Assembly: GCF_030812475.1 (NCBI RefSeq)
Contig: NZ_JAUSSR010000014.1
Coordinates: 148,085-212,084, forward strand
Source of the DNA: Pseudomonas lini
GTDB taxonomy: Bacteria > Pseudomonadota > Gammaproteobacteria > Pseudomonadales > Pseudomonadaceae
Direction: 5' to 3'
DNA: 64,000 bases
Positions 16,872 through 26,540 of the stretch are shown here, in pieces. The notes beneath the pieces are model-generated. The model did no database searches, was not told the origin of the DNA, and saw only the letters and a program-made list of their open reading frames with translations. The translations under genes and the position numbers were made by a program. How positions within the stretch are numbered: the first letter of the stretch is position 1; each line of letters opens with the position of its first letter.

Positions 16872-18503
16872 TCACGCCTTCTTCTGGTGTTGGACCAAAG
16901 CTGCCTTGACGAAACCGCTGAACAACGGATGACCGTCGCGTGGCGTCGAGGTGAACTCAGGGTGGAACTGGCAAGCGACGAACCACGGATGATCCGGGGC
17001 TTCGACCACTTCGACCAGCGCGCCATCACCGGAACGACCGGAGATTTTCAGACCGGCTTCGATCAGTTGCGGCAACAGGTTGTTGTTCACTTCATAGCGA
17101 TGACGGTGACGCTCGACGATCACGTCCTTGGCGTAGCAGTCGTGCACCAGGGAGCCGGTTTCGAGCAGGCAATCCTGGGCGCCCAGGCGCATGGTGCCGC
17201 CCAGGTCGGACGCTTCGGTACGGATTTCGACGGCGCCGGTGGCATCTTCCCACTCGGTGATCAGGCCCACGACGGGGTGACCGCTGGCACGATCGAACTC
17301 GGTGGAGTTGGCGTCTTTCCAGCCCAGCACGTTACGTGCGAACTCGATGACAGCCACTTGCATGCCCAGGCAGATACCCAGGTACGGAACCTTGTTTTCG
17401 CGAGCAAATTGAACGGCAGTGATCTTGCCTTCCACGCCACGCAGACCGAAGCCGCCCGGTACGAGGATCGCGTCGACACCTTCGAGCAGCGCGGTGCCCT
17501 GGTTTTCGATGTCTTCGGAATCGATGTAGCGCAGGTTGACCTTGGTGCGGTTGCTGATGCCGGCGTGACTCATCGCTTCGATCAGCGACTTGTAGGCGTC
17601 CAGCAGTTCCATGTACTTGCCGACCATGGCGATGGTGACTTCGTGCTCGGGGTTGAGCTTGGCGTCGACCACGGCTTCCCACTCGGACAGATCGGCGCCG
17701 CCACATTCCAGGCCGAAACGCTCGACGACGAAATCATCCAGGCCCTGGGAGTGCAGGATGCCCGGGATCTTGTAGATGGTGTCGGCGTCTTCCAGCGCGA
17801 TCACCGCACGCTCCTCAACGTTGGTGAACTGCGCGATCTTGCGGCGCGAGGAGAGGTCGATCGGGTGATCGGAACGGCACACCAGCACGTCCGGTTGCAG
17901 GCCGATGGAACGCAGCTCCTTGACCGAGTGCTGGGTTGGCTTGGTTTTGGTTTCGCCGGCGGTGGCGATGTACGGCACCAGCGTCAGGTGCATCAGCATC
18001 GCGCGCTTGGCGCCGACTTCGAAACGCAATTGACGGATCGCTTCGAGGAACGGTTGCGATTCGATGTCACCCACGGTGCCACCGATCTCGACCATGGCCA
18101 CGTCGGCATCGCCGGCGCCCTTGATGATCCGGCGCTTGATTTCGTCGGTGATGTGCGGGATCACCTGGATGGTGGCGCCCAGGTAATCACCACGGCGCTC
18201 TTTGCGCAGGACGTGTTCGTAGACACGGCCGGTGGTGAAGTTGTTGTTCTGGGTCATGGTCGTGCGGATGAACCGCTCGTAATGGCCCAGGTCCAGGTCG
18301 GTCTCGGCGCCGTCGTGGGTGACGAACACTTCACCGTGCTGGAACGGGCTCATGGTGCCCGGGTCAACGTTGATGTACGGGTCCAGCTTCAGCATGGTGA
18401 CCTTAAGTCCCCGCGCCTCCAGGATGGCCGCCAATGAAGCCGATGCGATGCCTTTCCCCAATGAAGAAACAACACCGCCCGTGACGAATATGTAGCGCGT
18501 CAT
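16872..18503 (-). CDS. pyrG: CTP synthase
   Basis: 543-residue glutamine-dependent enzyme making CTP from UTP. The N-terminal synthetase domain carries FVTGGVVSSLGKGI. The C-terminal glutamine amidotransferase domain carries the nucleophile motif LGICLGMQ and a HPEFTSTP ending. The gap upstream (18504-18782) shows no gene. Confidence 0.98.
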   Translation of the reverse strand: MTRYIFVTGGVVSSLGKGIASASLAAILEARGLKVTMLKLDPYINVDPGTMSPFQHGEVFVTHDGAETDLDLGHYERFIRTTMTQNNNFTTGRVYEHVLRKERRGDYLGATIQVIPHITDEIKRRIIKGAGDADVAMVEIGGTVGDIESQPFLEAIRQLRFEVGAKRAMLMHLTLVPYIATAGETKTKPTQHSVKELRSIGLQPDVLVCRSDHPIDLSSRRKIAQFTNVEERAVIALEDADTIYKIPGILHSQGLDDFVVERFGLECGGADLSEWEAVVDAKLNPEHEVTIAMVGKYMELLDAYKSLIEAMSHAGISNRTKVNLRYIDSEDIENQGTALLEGVDAILVPGGFGLRGVEGKITAVQFARENKVPYLGICLGMQVAVIEFARNVLGWKDANSTEFDRASGHPVVGLITEWEDATGAVEIRTEASDLGGTMRLGAQDCLLETGSLVHDCYAKDVIVERHRHRYEVNNNLLPQLIEAGLKISGRSGDGALVEVVEAPDHPWFVACQFHPEFTSTPRDGHPLFSGFVKAALVQHQKKA

Positions 18504-18782
18504 GAAAAACCCTAGAAGTCTGCGTTAAAGCGGTCCGAGCCGCCGGGGGAAGCGAAGGAAGGCCGAAGCCCCCGATCACCTGCATCGATCACAGTGCATC
18601 TTTCAAAAAAACCGCCGCGTTGGGACAGACCGGAAGGTGAGACACCGGTACGTTGCTCGCTACACATTTTTTGGAATCGCCCAGCAAAGACTGCTTGGTA
18701 ATCGGCAACTCCTGCAATTCAGGCGAATCCACAGAAGTTGTATCAAGAAGGGAGCGTAGTCTACCGGAAAGCCCCTTTCAGC

Positions 18783-20105
18783 TCAAACCTTGATCGCAGG
18801 TGGTGGCTGCCAATGTAAAAACCAGCCGTCATTGGCGCTGCCGCTCAGACCCCGCAGGTTCGCCACCGCCAGCAATTGCTCGCCCTGGTACAGCAGCGGC
18901 AATCTGCCACGGGCAAAGTTCGGAACGCCGCGTTCGTTGAGCAAACGCTTCAGGTTACGGTGCCCGCGATCAGGCAGATGCATGATTTCTCCCCCTTCAC
19001 GGTAGCGGATCTGCAACGGCCCATCGCAGATTTGGCCGGTGAGCGTGAGTTCACCGTTGCACGGCAACGCCAGCGGTAGCGAGGGATCGGACCAGGTTCC
19101 GGGCGCGGGTGGAGTGCCAAGCCAGTCTCCCGACAGCCACCAGATACGCCCACCGGCCCGGTGGAGTTCGCCGTCCGTCAATCGCCAAAGCGGTCGGGCA
19201 TCGCCGGTGGCATCCCGCAAATCCTCCCAACCCGACCAGTGGTCGCTATCGGGCAGACGCGTCAGCGCCCCGAGCCAGTGACTCACTGCATTGCGCTGGC
19301 GAGCGGCGGAGAGTGTCGCCAGCGGCGCCAGCTCCAGGGACGGCACACCCAGCCAATCGAATTCACTGTCCGTACTTGCGCGGGCAAGATCGATCTGCGC
19401 CAGGTCATCGAGCAATGCCTGTGCTTCACCCAGATGCGCGGCGCTACGGGCCATGGTCGCCACGGCTTGCGGCCAGCGCTCGGTCAATACCGGGAACACC
19501 TGGTGGCGCAGGTAATTGCGCGAGAATTGTCGGTCCTGATTCGAGGGGTCTTCAATCCAGTTCAGCCGGTACTCGTCCGCATAAGCTTCCAGTTCCGCAC
19601 GCGTGACATCGAGCAAAGGCCGCAATAGATGCCCTTTGCCCAGCGGTCGTTGGCGTGGCATGCCCGAGAGCCCCCTCACCCCGGCGCCTCGCAACAGCCG
19701 AAACAACAGGGTTTCCGCCTGATCGTCACGGTGCTGGGCAGTCAGCAGCACTTCATTGGCTTGAGTGACCTCGATGAACGCCCCATAGCGCGCGTCCCGG
19801 GCGGCACGCTCAAGGCTGGCGCCAGGCTGAACCTGAACGCGAACCACCTGTAGCGGCACACCCAGGGCGTCACAGACGGACCGGCAATGATCCGGCCACG
19901 CATCGGCCGCAGCCTGAAGGCCGTGGTGGACGTGAATGGCGCTCAGCGCCGGCAGGGATTGGGATTTTGCGAGATGGGCGAGCAGGTGCAGCAGGACGGT
20001 GGAGTCTAGGCCGCCGGAGAAGGCGATGCGCCAGGTGACGGCGCAGCGACAAGGAGCAAGGTTGCGTAGAAGCCTACCAGGTAGATCAATCATGGTCTGA
20101 CTCAT
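18783..20105 (-). CDS. tilS: tRNA(Ile)-lysidine synthase
   Basis: About 440 residues. Modifies the CAU anticodon of tRNA-Ile2 to lysidine so that it reads AUA. The PP-loop SGGLDSTVLLHLL lies near the N-terminus; HHGLQAAADAWPDHC and AQHRDDQAETLLFRLLRGAG are family blocks. The C-terminal TilS domain is present. The start is uncertain between MSQTMIDLPG (used here) and MIDLPG four codons later; neither has a strong ribosome site. Confidence 0.94.
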   Translation of the reverse strand: MSQTMIDLPGRLLRNLAPCRCAVTWRIAFSGGLDSTVLLHLLAHLAKSQSLPALSAIHVHHGLQAAADAWPDHCRSVCDALGVPLQVVRVQVQPGASLERAARDARYGAFIEVTQANEVLLTAQHRDDQAETLLFRLLRGAGVRGLSGMPRQRPLGKGHLLRPLLDVTRAELEAYADEYRLNWIEDPSNQDRQFSRNYLRHQVFPVLTERWPQAVATMARSAAHLGEAQALLDDLAQIDLARASTDSEFDWLGVPSLELAPLATLSAARQRNAVSHWLGALTRLPDSDHWSGWEDLRDATGDARPLWRLTDGELHRAGGRIWWLSGDWLGTPPAPGTWSDPSLPLALPCNGELTLTGQICDGPLQIRYREGGEIMHLPDRGHRNLKRLLNERGVPNFARGRLPLLYQGEQLLAVANLRGLSGSANDGWFLHWQPPPAIKV

Positions 20106-20129
20106 ATCGATCACTTCACACAAAACAAA

Positions 20130-20220
20130 TGTGGGAGCGAGCTTGCTCGCGATGGCTGCTTAACATTCAACACATTTGCTGACTGTTATACCGCTATCGC
20201 GAGCAAGCTCGCTCCCACAG
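20130..20220. repeat. REP pair (GTGGGAGCGAGCTTGCTCGC type)
   Basis: Two inverted copies of the 25-base REP unit about 37 bp apart, between tilS and accA. Confidence 0.9.
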
Positions 20221-20252
20221 TGTTTTGCATCGTTGGCAGAAGCGGCGTCCAG

Positions 20253-21200
20253 TTACAGACCGTAGCTCATCAGTCGCTCGTAACGACGAGCCAGCAGCGC
20301 TTCGTTATCGAACTTCTTCAACATCGACAGTTGCGAACTCAGCTCGGCACGGATCGAGGCGGCCGCCTTGGCTGGATCACGGTGGGCGCCGCCCAACGGC
20401 TCGCTGATCACTTTATCCACGATGCCCAGGCCTTTGAGGCGCTCGGCGGTGATGCCCATGGCTTCAGCGGCATCCGGGGCTTTGTCTGAGGTTTTCCACA
20501 GAATCGAAGCACAACCTTCCGGCGAAATCACCGCGTAGGTCGAATACTGCAGCATGTTCAACTGATCGCACACGCCGATCGCCAATGCACCGCCGGAACC
20601 ACCCTCACCGATGACGGTGGCGATGATCGGGGTCTTCAGGCGAGCCATGACACGCAGGTTCCAGGCAATGGCTTCGCTCTGGTTGCGCTCTTCGGCGTCG
20701 ATACCCGGGTAAGCGCCCGGGGTGTCGATGAAGGTCAGGATCGGCATTTTGAAACGCTCGGCCATTTCCATCAGGCGGCACGCCTTGCGGTAGCCTTCCG
20801 GACGCGGCATGCCGAAGTTGCGGCGGACTTTCTCGCGCACTTCCCGGCCTTTCTGGTGACCGATGATCATCACCGGCTGGTCGTCCAGACGAGCAATGCC
20901 GCCAACGATCGCAGCGTCGTCGGAGAAGTGACGGTCGCCGTGCAGTTCGTCGAACTCGGTGAAGATGTGCTCGATGTAGTCCAGGGTATAGGGACGTTTC
21001 GGGTGACGCGCCAGACGTGCGATCTGCCAGCTGGTCAGCTTGCCGAAGATGTCTTCGGTCAACGTGCTGCTTTTGTCCTGCAGGCGGGAGATCTCATCGC
21101 CGATATTCAGCGAATTGTCATTACCGACCAAGCGCAACTCTTCGATCTTGGCTTGCAGGTCGGCGATCGGCTGTTCGAAATCTAGAAAATTCGGGTTCAT
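20253..21200 (-). CDS. accA: Acetyl-CoA carboxylase carboxyltransferase subunit alpha
   Basis: 315-residue subunit that with AccD transfers CO2 from carboxybiotin to acetyl-CoA in fatty acid synthesis. MNPNFLDFEQPIADLQAKIEEL, GYRKACRLMEMAERF, TFIDTPGAYPGIDAEERNQ and IGEGGSGGALAIGV are typical. Downstream of dnaE on the same strand, the conserved dnaE-accA order. Confidence 0.98.
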   Translation of the reverse strand: MNPNFLDFEQPIADLQAKIEELRLVGNDNSLNIGDEISRLQDKSSTLTEDIFGKLTSWQIARLARHPKRPYTLDYIEHIFTEFDELHGDRHFSDDAAIVGGIARLDDQPVMIIGHQKGREVREKVRRNFGMPRPEGYRKACRLMEMAERFKMPILTFIDTPGAYPGIDAEERNQSEAIAWNLRVMARLKTPIIATVIGEGGSGGALAIGVCDQLNMLQYSTYAVISPEGCASILWKTSDKAPDAAEAMGITAERLKGLGIVDKVISEPLGGAHRDPAKAAASIRAELSSQLSMLKKFDNEALLARRYERLMSYGL

Positions 21201-21353
21201 AGGCGTCCGTCTTGGGTCGACCTCCAAGGGAACTTGGGCCGGCCGGTTGTCTATTCGCGCCCTACCTTAAGGGACAGGCGCGTTCAGGTCGAGATTAAAT
21301 AATTCGGTCGAGATCAGGCCGCGTTCTGGATGGAGAAGAATGAGGCCTGACCG

Positions 21354-24300
21354 TCAACGGTATTGGAGGAAGACGTTGTCTCGCCCGAACTGGTCACGCA
21401 GGGCTTGAATCAAGGCATCCGCCGGGTCGATCCGCCAGGTCTCGCCGAACTGCAGCAGGGCCTTCGCATCGGGACTGGTGTATTCCATGGTGATCGGGCA
21501 CGCACCGCGGTGACGCTTGAACAGCTCACCCAGCCAGCGCAGCTGATCGCCTTTGAGATCTTTTGTCTGCAGCTTCAGGCGCAGGCTTTCTGCAAGGTTG
21601 GTGCGCGCATCTTCCATGCTCATCACCCGCTTGACCCGCAGGCGCAGGCCACCGGAGAAGTCGTCGTTGCTGACTTCGCCTTCGACTACCACCATCGCGT
21701 CGGTCTGCAGCAGCGACTGCGCGGAATGGAACGCGTCGGCGAACAGCGAGGCTTCGATCCGGCCAGAGCGGTCGTCCAGGGTGATGAACCCCATCTTGTC
21801 GCCCTTTTTGTTCTTCATCACGCGCAGGGCGATGATCATGCCCGCGACTGTCTGGGTATCCCGGGCCGGTTTCAGGTCGATGATGCGCTGACGGGCGAAA
21901 CGACGGATTTCGCCTTCATATTCGTCGATCGGGTGACCGGTCAGGTACAGGCCCAGGGTGTCTTTCTCCCCTTTGAGACGTTCCTTGAGGGTCAGCTCCT
22001 TGGCCTTGCGGTGATTGGCGTAGACATCGGCGTCTTCCTCGACGAACAGCCCGCCAAACAAGTCCGCGTGACCGCTGTCGTGGGTGCGGGCCGTTTGTTC
22101 GGCGGCCTTGATCGCCCCTTCCATCGCATTCAACAAGACCGCGCGGTTCTGGTCGATGCTGGCTTGATAGGCTTTCGGCTCATCATGAAAATACGGACCC
22201 AGACGATCCAGCGCACCACTGCGGATCAAACCGTCCAGTGTGCGCTTGTTGATCCGCTTGAGGTCGACCCGGGCACAGAAATCGAACAGGTCCTTGAACG
22301 GCCCGTTCTGCCGCGCCTCGGTAATCGCCTCGACCGGCCCTTCGCCAACGCCCTTGATCGCGCCGAGGCCGTAAATGATACGGCCCTCGTCGTTTACCGT
22401 GAACTTGAACTCCGAGGCATTCACATCCGGCGCGTCGAGACGCAGCTTCATGCTGCGGATTTCTTCGATCAAGGTCACGACCTTGTCGGTGTTGTGCATA
22501 TCCGCCGACAGTACCGCGGCCATGAACGGCGCCGGGTAGTGCGTCTTCAACCACGCGGTCTGGTACGAGACCAGGCCATACGCGGCGGAGTGGGATTTGT
22601 TGAAGCCGTAGCCGGCGAATTTTTCCACCAGGTCGAAAATGTTACCGGCCAGGTCGGCGTCGATATTGTTGGTCTTGCAACCGTCAATGAAACCGCCGCG
22701 CTGCTTGGCCATTTCTTCGGGTTTTTTCTTACCCATGGCCCGCCGCAGCATGTCCGCACCGCCGAGGGTGTAACCGGCCATGACCTGGGCGATCTGCATC
22801 ACCTGTTCCTGATACAGGATGATGCCGTAAGTCGGCGCCAGCACCGGCTTGAGGCCTTCGTACTGGTAATCCGAGTGCGGGTACGCGAGTTCGGCGCGAC
22901 CGTGCTTACGGTTGATGAAGTCGTCAACCATGCCCGATTGCAAGGGGCCCGGACGGAACAGGGCCACCAGCGCGATCAAGTCTTCCAGGCAGTCGGGCTT
23001 GAGCTTTTTGATCAGCTCCTTCATGCCCCGGGACTCGAGCTGGAACACCGCGGTGGTTTCAGCTTTTTGCAGCAACTGGTAAGTCGGTTTGTCATCCAGC
23101 GGGATGAACGCGATGTCCAGCGGCGGCTCATCGACCTTCGCCCGGTCGCGGTTGATGGTTTTCAGCGCCCAATCGATGACCGTCAGGGTTCGCAGACCAA
23201 GGAAGTCGAACTTCACCAGGCCGGCGGCTTCAACGTCGTCCTTGTCGAACTGGGTCACCAGGCCGTCACCGGCTTCATCGCAATAGATAGGCGAAAAGTC
23301 GGTCAGCTTGGTCGGCGCGATCACCACACCACCGGCGTGCTTGCCGACGTTACGCACGACGCCTTCGAGCTTGCGCGCCATCTCCCAGATTTCCGCGGCC
23401 TCTTCATCGACCTTGATGAAGTCCCGCAGGATTTCTTCCTGTTCGTAGGCCTTTTCCAGGGTCATGCCGACTTCGAACGGGATCATCTTCGACAGACGAT
23501 CCGCCAAACCGTAGGACTTGCCCTGCACCCGCGCCACGTCACGGACCACAGCCTTGGCCGCCATGGAACCGAAGGTGATGATCTGGCTCACCGCGTTGCG
23601 GCCGTATTTCTCTGCCACGTAGTCGATCACGCGATCGCGGCCATCCATGCAGAAGTCGACGTCGAAGTCGGGCATCGATACCCGTTCCGGGTTAAGGAAA
23701 CGTTCGAACAGCAAGTCATATTCCAGCGGATCGAGGTCGGTGATCTTCTGCACATAGGCCACCAGCGATCCGGCACCCGACCCCCGGCCCGGCCCCACCG
23801 GCACCCCGTTGCTCTTGGCCCACTGGATAAAGTCCATCACGATCAGGAAGTAACCGGGGAAGCCCATCTGGATGATGATATCCAGCTCGAAATTCAACCT
23901 GTCGACATACACCTGACGCTTTGCTTCGTAGTCTTCAGTGGTGTCTCTGGGCAGCAGTACGCTGAGGCGCTCTTCCAGTCCGTCGAACGAAACCTTGCGA
24001 AAATATTCGTCGATGGTCATGCCATCGGGGATCGGGAAGTTGGGCAGGAAGTGAGTGCCCAGCTTCACTTCGATGTTGCAGCGCTTGGCGATCTCGACGG
24101 TGTTGGCCAGCGCCTCGGGAATGTCGCTGAACAGCTCGGCCATTTCCTCTGCGCTTTTGAGGTATTGCTGATCGCTGTAGTTCTTCGAGCGCCGCGGATC
24201 GTCGAGGGCGCGGCCTTCACCGATGCAGACGCGGGTTTCGTGAGCGGCGAAGTCTTCCTGCTTGATGAAGCGCACGTCGTTGGTGGCTACCAGCGGCGCA

Positions 24301-24875
24301 CCGATCTTCTCGGCCAGCGCCACGGCGCCGTGCAACTGTTCTTCATCGTTGGGACGATGGGTGCGCTGAATTTCCAGGTAAAAACGATCCGGGAACACCG
24401 CCATCCATTCCCGCGCCAGGTTTTCCGCCTCGGCCGGGTTGCCGCTGAGCATGGCCAGGCCGATCTCACCTTCTTTTGCCGCCGACAGCATGATCAAGCC
24501 TTCGCTGGCTTCGGCCACCCACTCGCGCTCGATGATGACCGAGCCATTGCGCTGGCCGTCGATGAAGCCACGGGAGATCAGTTCGGTGAGGTTGCGATAA
24601 CCCACGGCGTTCATGGCCAGCAGGCTGATCCGGCTCAGGGCGTTATCCGGATCCTTGTTCGACAACCACAGGTCGGCGCCGCAGATCGGCTTGATCCCTG
24701 CGCCCATGGCCGCTTTGTAGAATTTGACCAGGGAACACATGTTGTTCTGGTCGGTGACCGCTACGGCAGGCATGTTCATGCCGACGAGGGTCTTGACCAG
24801 CGGTTTGATCCGCACCAGACCGTCGACCAGGGAATATTCAGTGTGCAGGCGTAGGTGAACGAATGAAGCCGGCAT
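21354..24875 (-). CDS. dnaE: DNA polymerase III subunit alpha
   Basis: 1173-residue replicative polymerase catalytic subunit. N-terminal PHP domain (FVHLRLHTEYSLVDGLVRI), polymerase core with GPGRGSGAGSLVAYV and the catalytic aspartates of PDFDVDFCMDGRDRV, then the helix-hairpin-helix, OB-fold and C-terminal tau-binding regions. Start at MPASFVHLRLHTEYS; upstream codons to 24935 have no family match. A very long open frame exists opposite this gene and is not a gene. Confidence 0.98.
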   Translation of the reverse strand: MPASFVHLRLHTEYSLVDGLVRIKPLVKTLVGMNMPAVAVTDQNNMCSLVKFYKAAMGAGIKPICGADLWLSNKDPDNALSRISLLAMNAVGYRNLTELISRGFIDGQRNGSVIIEREWVAEASEGLIMLSAAKEGEIGLAMLSGNPAEAENLAREWMAVFPDRFYLEIQRTHRPNDEEQLHGAVALAEKIGAPLVATNDVRFIKQEDFAAHETRVCIGEGRALDDPRRSKNYSDQQYLKSAEEMAELFSDIPEALANTVEIAKRCNIEVKLGTHFLPNFPIPDGMTIDEYFRKVSFDGLEERLSVLLPRDTTEDYEAKRQVYVDRLNFELDIIIQMGFPGYFLIVMDFIQWAKSNGVPVGPGRGSGAGSLVAYVQKITDLDPLEYDLLFERFLNPERVSMPDFDVDFCMDGRDRVIDYVAEKYGRNAVSQIITFGSMAAKAVVRDVARVQGKSYGLADRLSKMIPFEVGMTLEKAYEQEEILRDFIKVDEEAAEIWEMARKLEGVVRNVGKHAGGVVIAPTKLTDFSPIYCDEAGDGLVTQFDKDDVEAAGLVKFDFLGLRTLTVIDWALKTINRDRAKVDEPPLDIAFIPLDDKPTYQLLQKAETTAVFQLESRGMKELIKKLKPDCLEDLIALVALFRPGPLQSGMVDDFINRKHGRAELAYPHSDYQYEGLKPVLAPTYGIILYQEQVMQIAQVMAGYTLGGADMLRRAMGKKKPEEMAKQRGGFIDGCKTNNIDADLAGNIFDLVEKFAGYGFNKSHSAAYGLVSYQTAWLKTHYPAPFMAAVLSADMHNTDKVVTLIEEIRSMKLRLDAPDVNASEFKFTVNDEGRIIYGLGAIKGVGEGPVEAITEARQNGPFKDLFDFCARVDLKRINKRTLDGLIRSGALDRLGPYFHDEPKAYQASIDQNRAVLLNAMEGAIKAAEQTARTHDSGHADLFGGLFVEEDADVYANHRKAKELTLKERLKGEKDTLGLYLTGHPIDEYEGEIRRFARQRIIDLKPARDTQTVAGMIIALRVMKNKKGDKMGFITLDDRSGRIEASLFADAFHSAQSLLQTDAMVVVEGEVSNDDFSGGLRLRVKRVMSMEDARTNLAESLRLKLQTKDLKGDQLRWLGELFKRHRGACPITMEYTSPDAKALLQFGETWRIDPADALIQALRDQFGRDNVFLQYR

Positions 24876-25051
24876 GGTGATCCTGTCTAAACATGAAAAA
24901 CAACAAGGCCCGGATTGTACCGTAATGCTGTTCACTTAAGAAAATGGGTGGCGGCCTGATGGTCGGCGGGACTTTTTGATTGTGTGAGTGAGTGTGTGGC
25001 TGGTTTTGCGGTAACGGCGGGGGGATTGGGTGTGTTGGCTGTGTTGGGTGG

Positions 25052-25262
25052 GTACATATCCGTTGCTGCGGTAACGGCTTCTTATGGTTCCGCCCTTACG
25101 GCGGGTCACTTGGAAGAGCCCCAAGTAACCAAGGGCTTTTGCCCCGCCATTCGGTGCCTCGCCTAGGCTCGGCATGCCCTCACTCCGGCATTGCTCCGGG
25201 GGCCCGCCGCCATCGGCCATCCATGGCCGGGGGCGGCTACCGCGGCATCCTTGCCGCGGTGC
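25052..25262 (+). repeat. Left arm of long inverted repeat in rnhB-dnaE gap
   Basis: About 210 bp that reappear as reverse complement at 25640-25870. Shared landmarks include CTGCGGTAACGGCT, GCGGGTCACTT-GGAAGAGCC, GGTGCCTCGCCTAGGCTCGG and GGCCCGCCGCCATCGGCCAT. Some internal stretches differ, so the arms are diverged rather than recent copies. Confidence 0.88.
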
Positions 25263-25313
25263 CCCCTGCGCAACGCCTGCGTTCGGCCTCTGGGAAAGGG
25301 GCGGCAGATCTGA

Positions 25314-25387
25314 AGCCAAAGCCAAAGCCAAAGCAACGGCAACAGCAACAGCAACGGCAACAGCAACAGCAACAGCAACAGCAACTT
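25314..25387. repeat. Hexanucleotide tract (GCCAAA / CAACAG / CAACGG)
   Basis: About 12 six-base units: GCCAAA repeated, then CAACGG and CAACAG units. Read in other frames this yields meaningless Ala-Val or Gln runs. It lies in the loop between the two long inverted arms. Confidence 0.88.
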
Positions 25388-25420
25388 CAGCGAACCCGGT
25401 GCCGGGCATCACACGATCAA

Positions 25421-25528
25421 CTGTAGGAGCTGGCTTGTCGGATCGCCGCACCGCAGCGAAAGCGGTGGGTCAGCTGTAAAATTTTTGGACTGAACGGACG
25501 CCTTCGCCGGCAAGCCAGCTCCTACGGA
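25421..25528. repeat. REP pair inside the rnhB-dnaE gap
   Basis: Inverted CTGTAGGAGCTGGCTTG and CAAGCCAGCTCCTACG units. The gap from 24876 to 25898 contains no supported gene. Confidence 0.85.
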
Positions 25529-25639
25529 AGATTGGCGTAGGGCTTTTGCTTTTCACCACTCAACAGGCCGAGCGTTAGCTCGCCTGCGGCTTTTGATCTT
25601 GATCTGCCCCGTCGTGAGGCCGAGTGGAGGTTCTGCGCA

Positions 25640-25870
25640 GTGGGCAACCCGGCATGGATGCCGGGTTAGCCGCCCCCGGCCATGGATGGCCGATGGCGGC
25701 GGGCCCACGGAGCAGGACCGGAGCGAGGGCATGCCGAGCCTAGGCGAGGCACCGGACGTCAGGGGCCAAGCGTTTTGGTTACTTTGCGCCGGGCCGCGCA
25801 GGCTCTTCCAAAGTGACCCGCTGTAAGAGCGGAACCGTAAGTAGCCGTTACCGCAGAAACGGATATATAC
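25640..25870 (-). repeat. Right arm of long inverted repeat in rnhB-dnaE gap
   Basis: Reverse-complement partner of 25052-25262, ending in TAGCCGTTACCGCAGAAACGG 28 bp from the rnhB stop codon. Confidence 0.88.
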
Positions 25871-25898
25871 ACAATCACAAAATACAAGCCGTCTCGGA

Positions 25899-26540
25899 CT
25901 AACCCACGATCAGGGTTGCCCGCGCCTCGTAAGCCAGGCGTACCGGAGCGAAGGAGCGTCGGTGGATGGGGGTCGGCCCCAGGCGGGCCAGGGCTTCCAG
26001 ATGAACGGGAGTCGGGTAGCCTTTGTGGCCACCGATGCCGTACCCCGGGTAAACCAATTCGAAAGCAGCCATTTCACGGTCGCGACTGACCTTGGCCAGA
26101 ATCGATGCCGCGGCGATGGCCGGTACCAGGGCGTCACCCTGAATCACCGCTTCGGCGCGCATCGACAGTTTCGGGCAACGGTTGCCGTCGATCATCGCCA
26201 GTCTTGGCGTGATGTGCAGGCCTTCAACGGCGCGCTGCATGGCCAGCATGGTGGCGTGAAGGATGTTCAACTGGTCGATTTCTTCGACTTCGGCGCGCGC
26301 GATGCACCAGCTGAGGGCTTTTTCGCAGATTTCGTCATAAAGCTTTTCACGACGGGCTTCGGTCAGTTTCTTCGAGTCGTTCAGCCCCAGGATCGGTCGG
26401 CTTGGATCGAGGATAACCGCAGCGGTGACCACGGCGCCACAGAGCGGCCCTCGACCCACTTCGTCGACACCGGCAACCAACTCTTCGACTTCAGCGACCA
26501 AGTTGAAATCCAGCCCCATTTGCATGCTTGTTTTTTTCAT
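25899..26540 (-). CDS. rnhB: Ribonuclease HII
   Basis: 213-residue enzyme cutting RNA in RNA-DNA hybrids and at misincorporated ribonucleotides. VAGVDEVGRGPLCG supplies the first Asp-Glu pair; LNDSKKLTEARRE and AMIDGN supply further family residues. The ATG overlaps the lpxB stop by four bases (ATGA), implying coupling. No strong ribosome site is seen, so an internal Met (MGLDFNLV) remains possible. Confidence 0.96.
   Translation of the reverse strand: MKKTSMQMGLDFNLVAEVEELVAGVDEVGRGPLCGAVVTAAVILDPSRPILGLNDSKKLTEARREKLYDEICEKALSWCIARAEVEEIDQLNILHATMLAMQRAVEGLHITPRLAMIDGNRCPKLSMRAEAVIQGDALVPAIAAASILAKVSRDREMAAFELVYPGYGIGGHKGYPTPVHLEALARLGPTPIHRRSFAPVRLAYEARATLIVG

Noticed and set aside
16866..18437. 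A 523-codon open frame opposite pyrG
   Set aside because: Antisense shadow with no ribosome site or motif.
18504..18782. Possible small RNA in the pyrG-tilS gap
   Set aside because: No convincing terminator or conserved stem could be seen.
21363..24854. A 1163-codon open frame on the plus strand opposite dnaE
   Set aside because: It mirrors the high-GC codon pattern of dnaE, has no recognisable domain and lies entirely antisense to an essential conserved gene.
25314..25387. Possible CRISPR array in the hexamer tract
   Set aside because: Units are six bases with no spacers and no cas genes nearby.
24936..25451. Protein-like frame with long Ala-Val runs in the rnhB-dnaE gap
   Set aside because: The runs are the translation of the hexanucleotide tract; the rest is inverted-repeat DNA shared by non-coding copies.
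25593..25826. 77-codon frame in the right inverted arm
   Set aside because: Same repeat DNA read on the other side; similar false ORFs arise from both arms.
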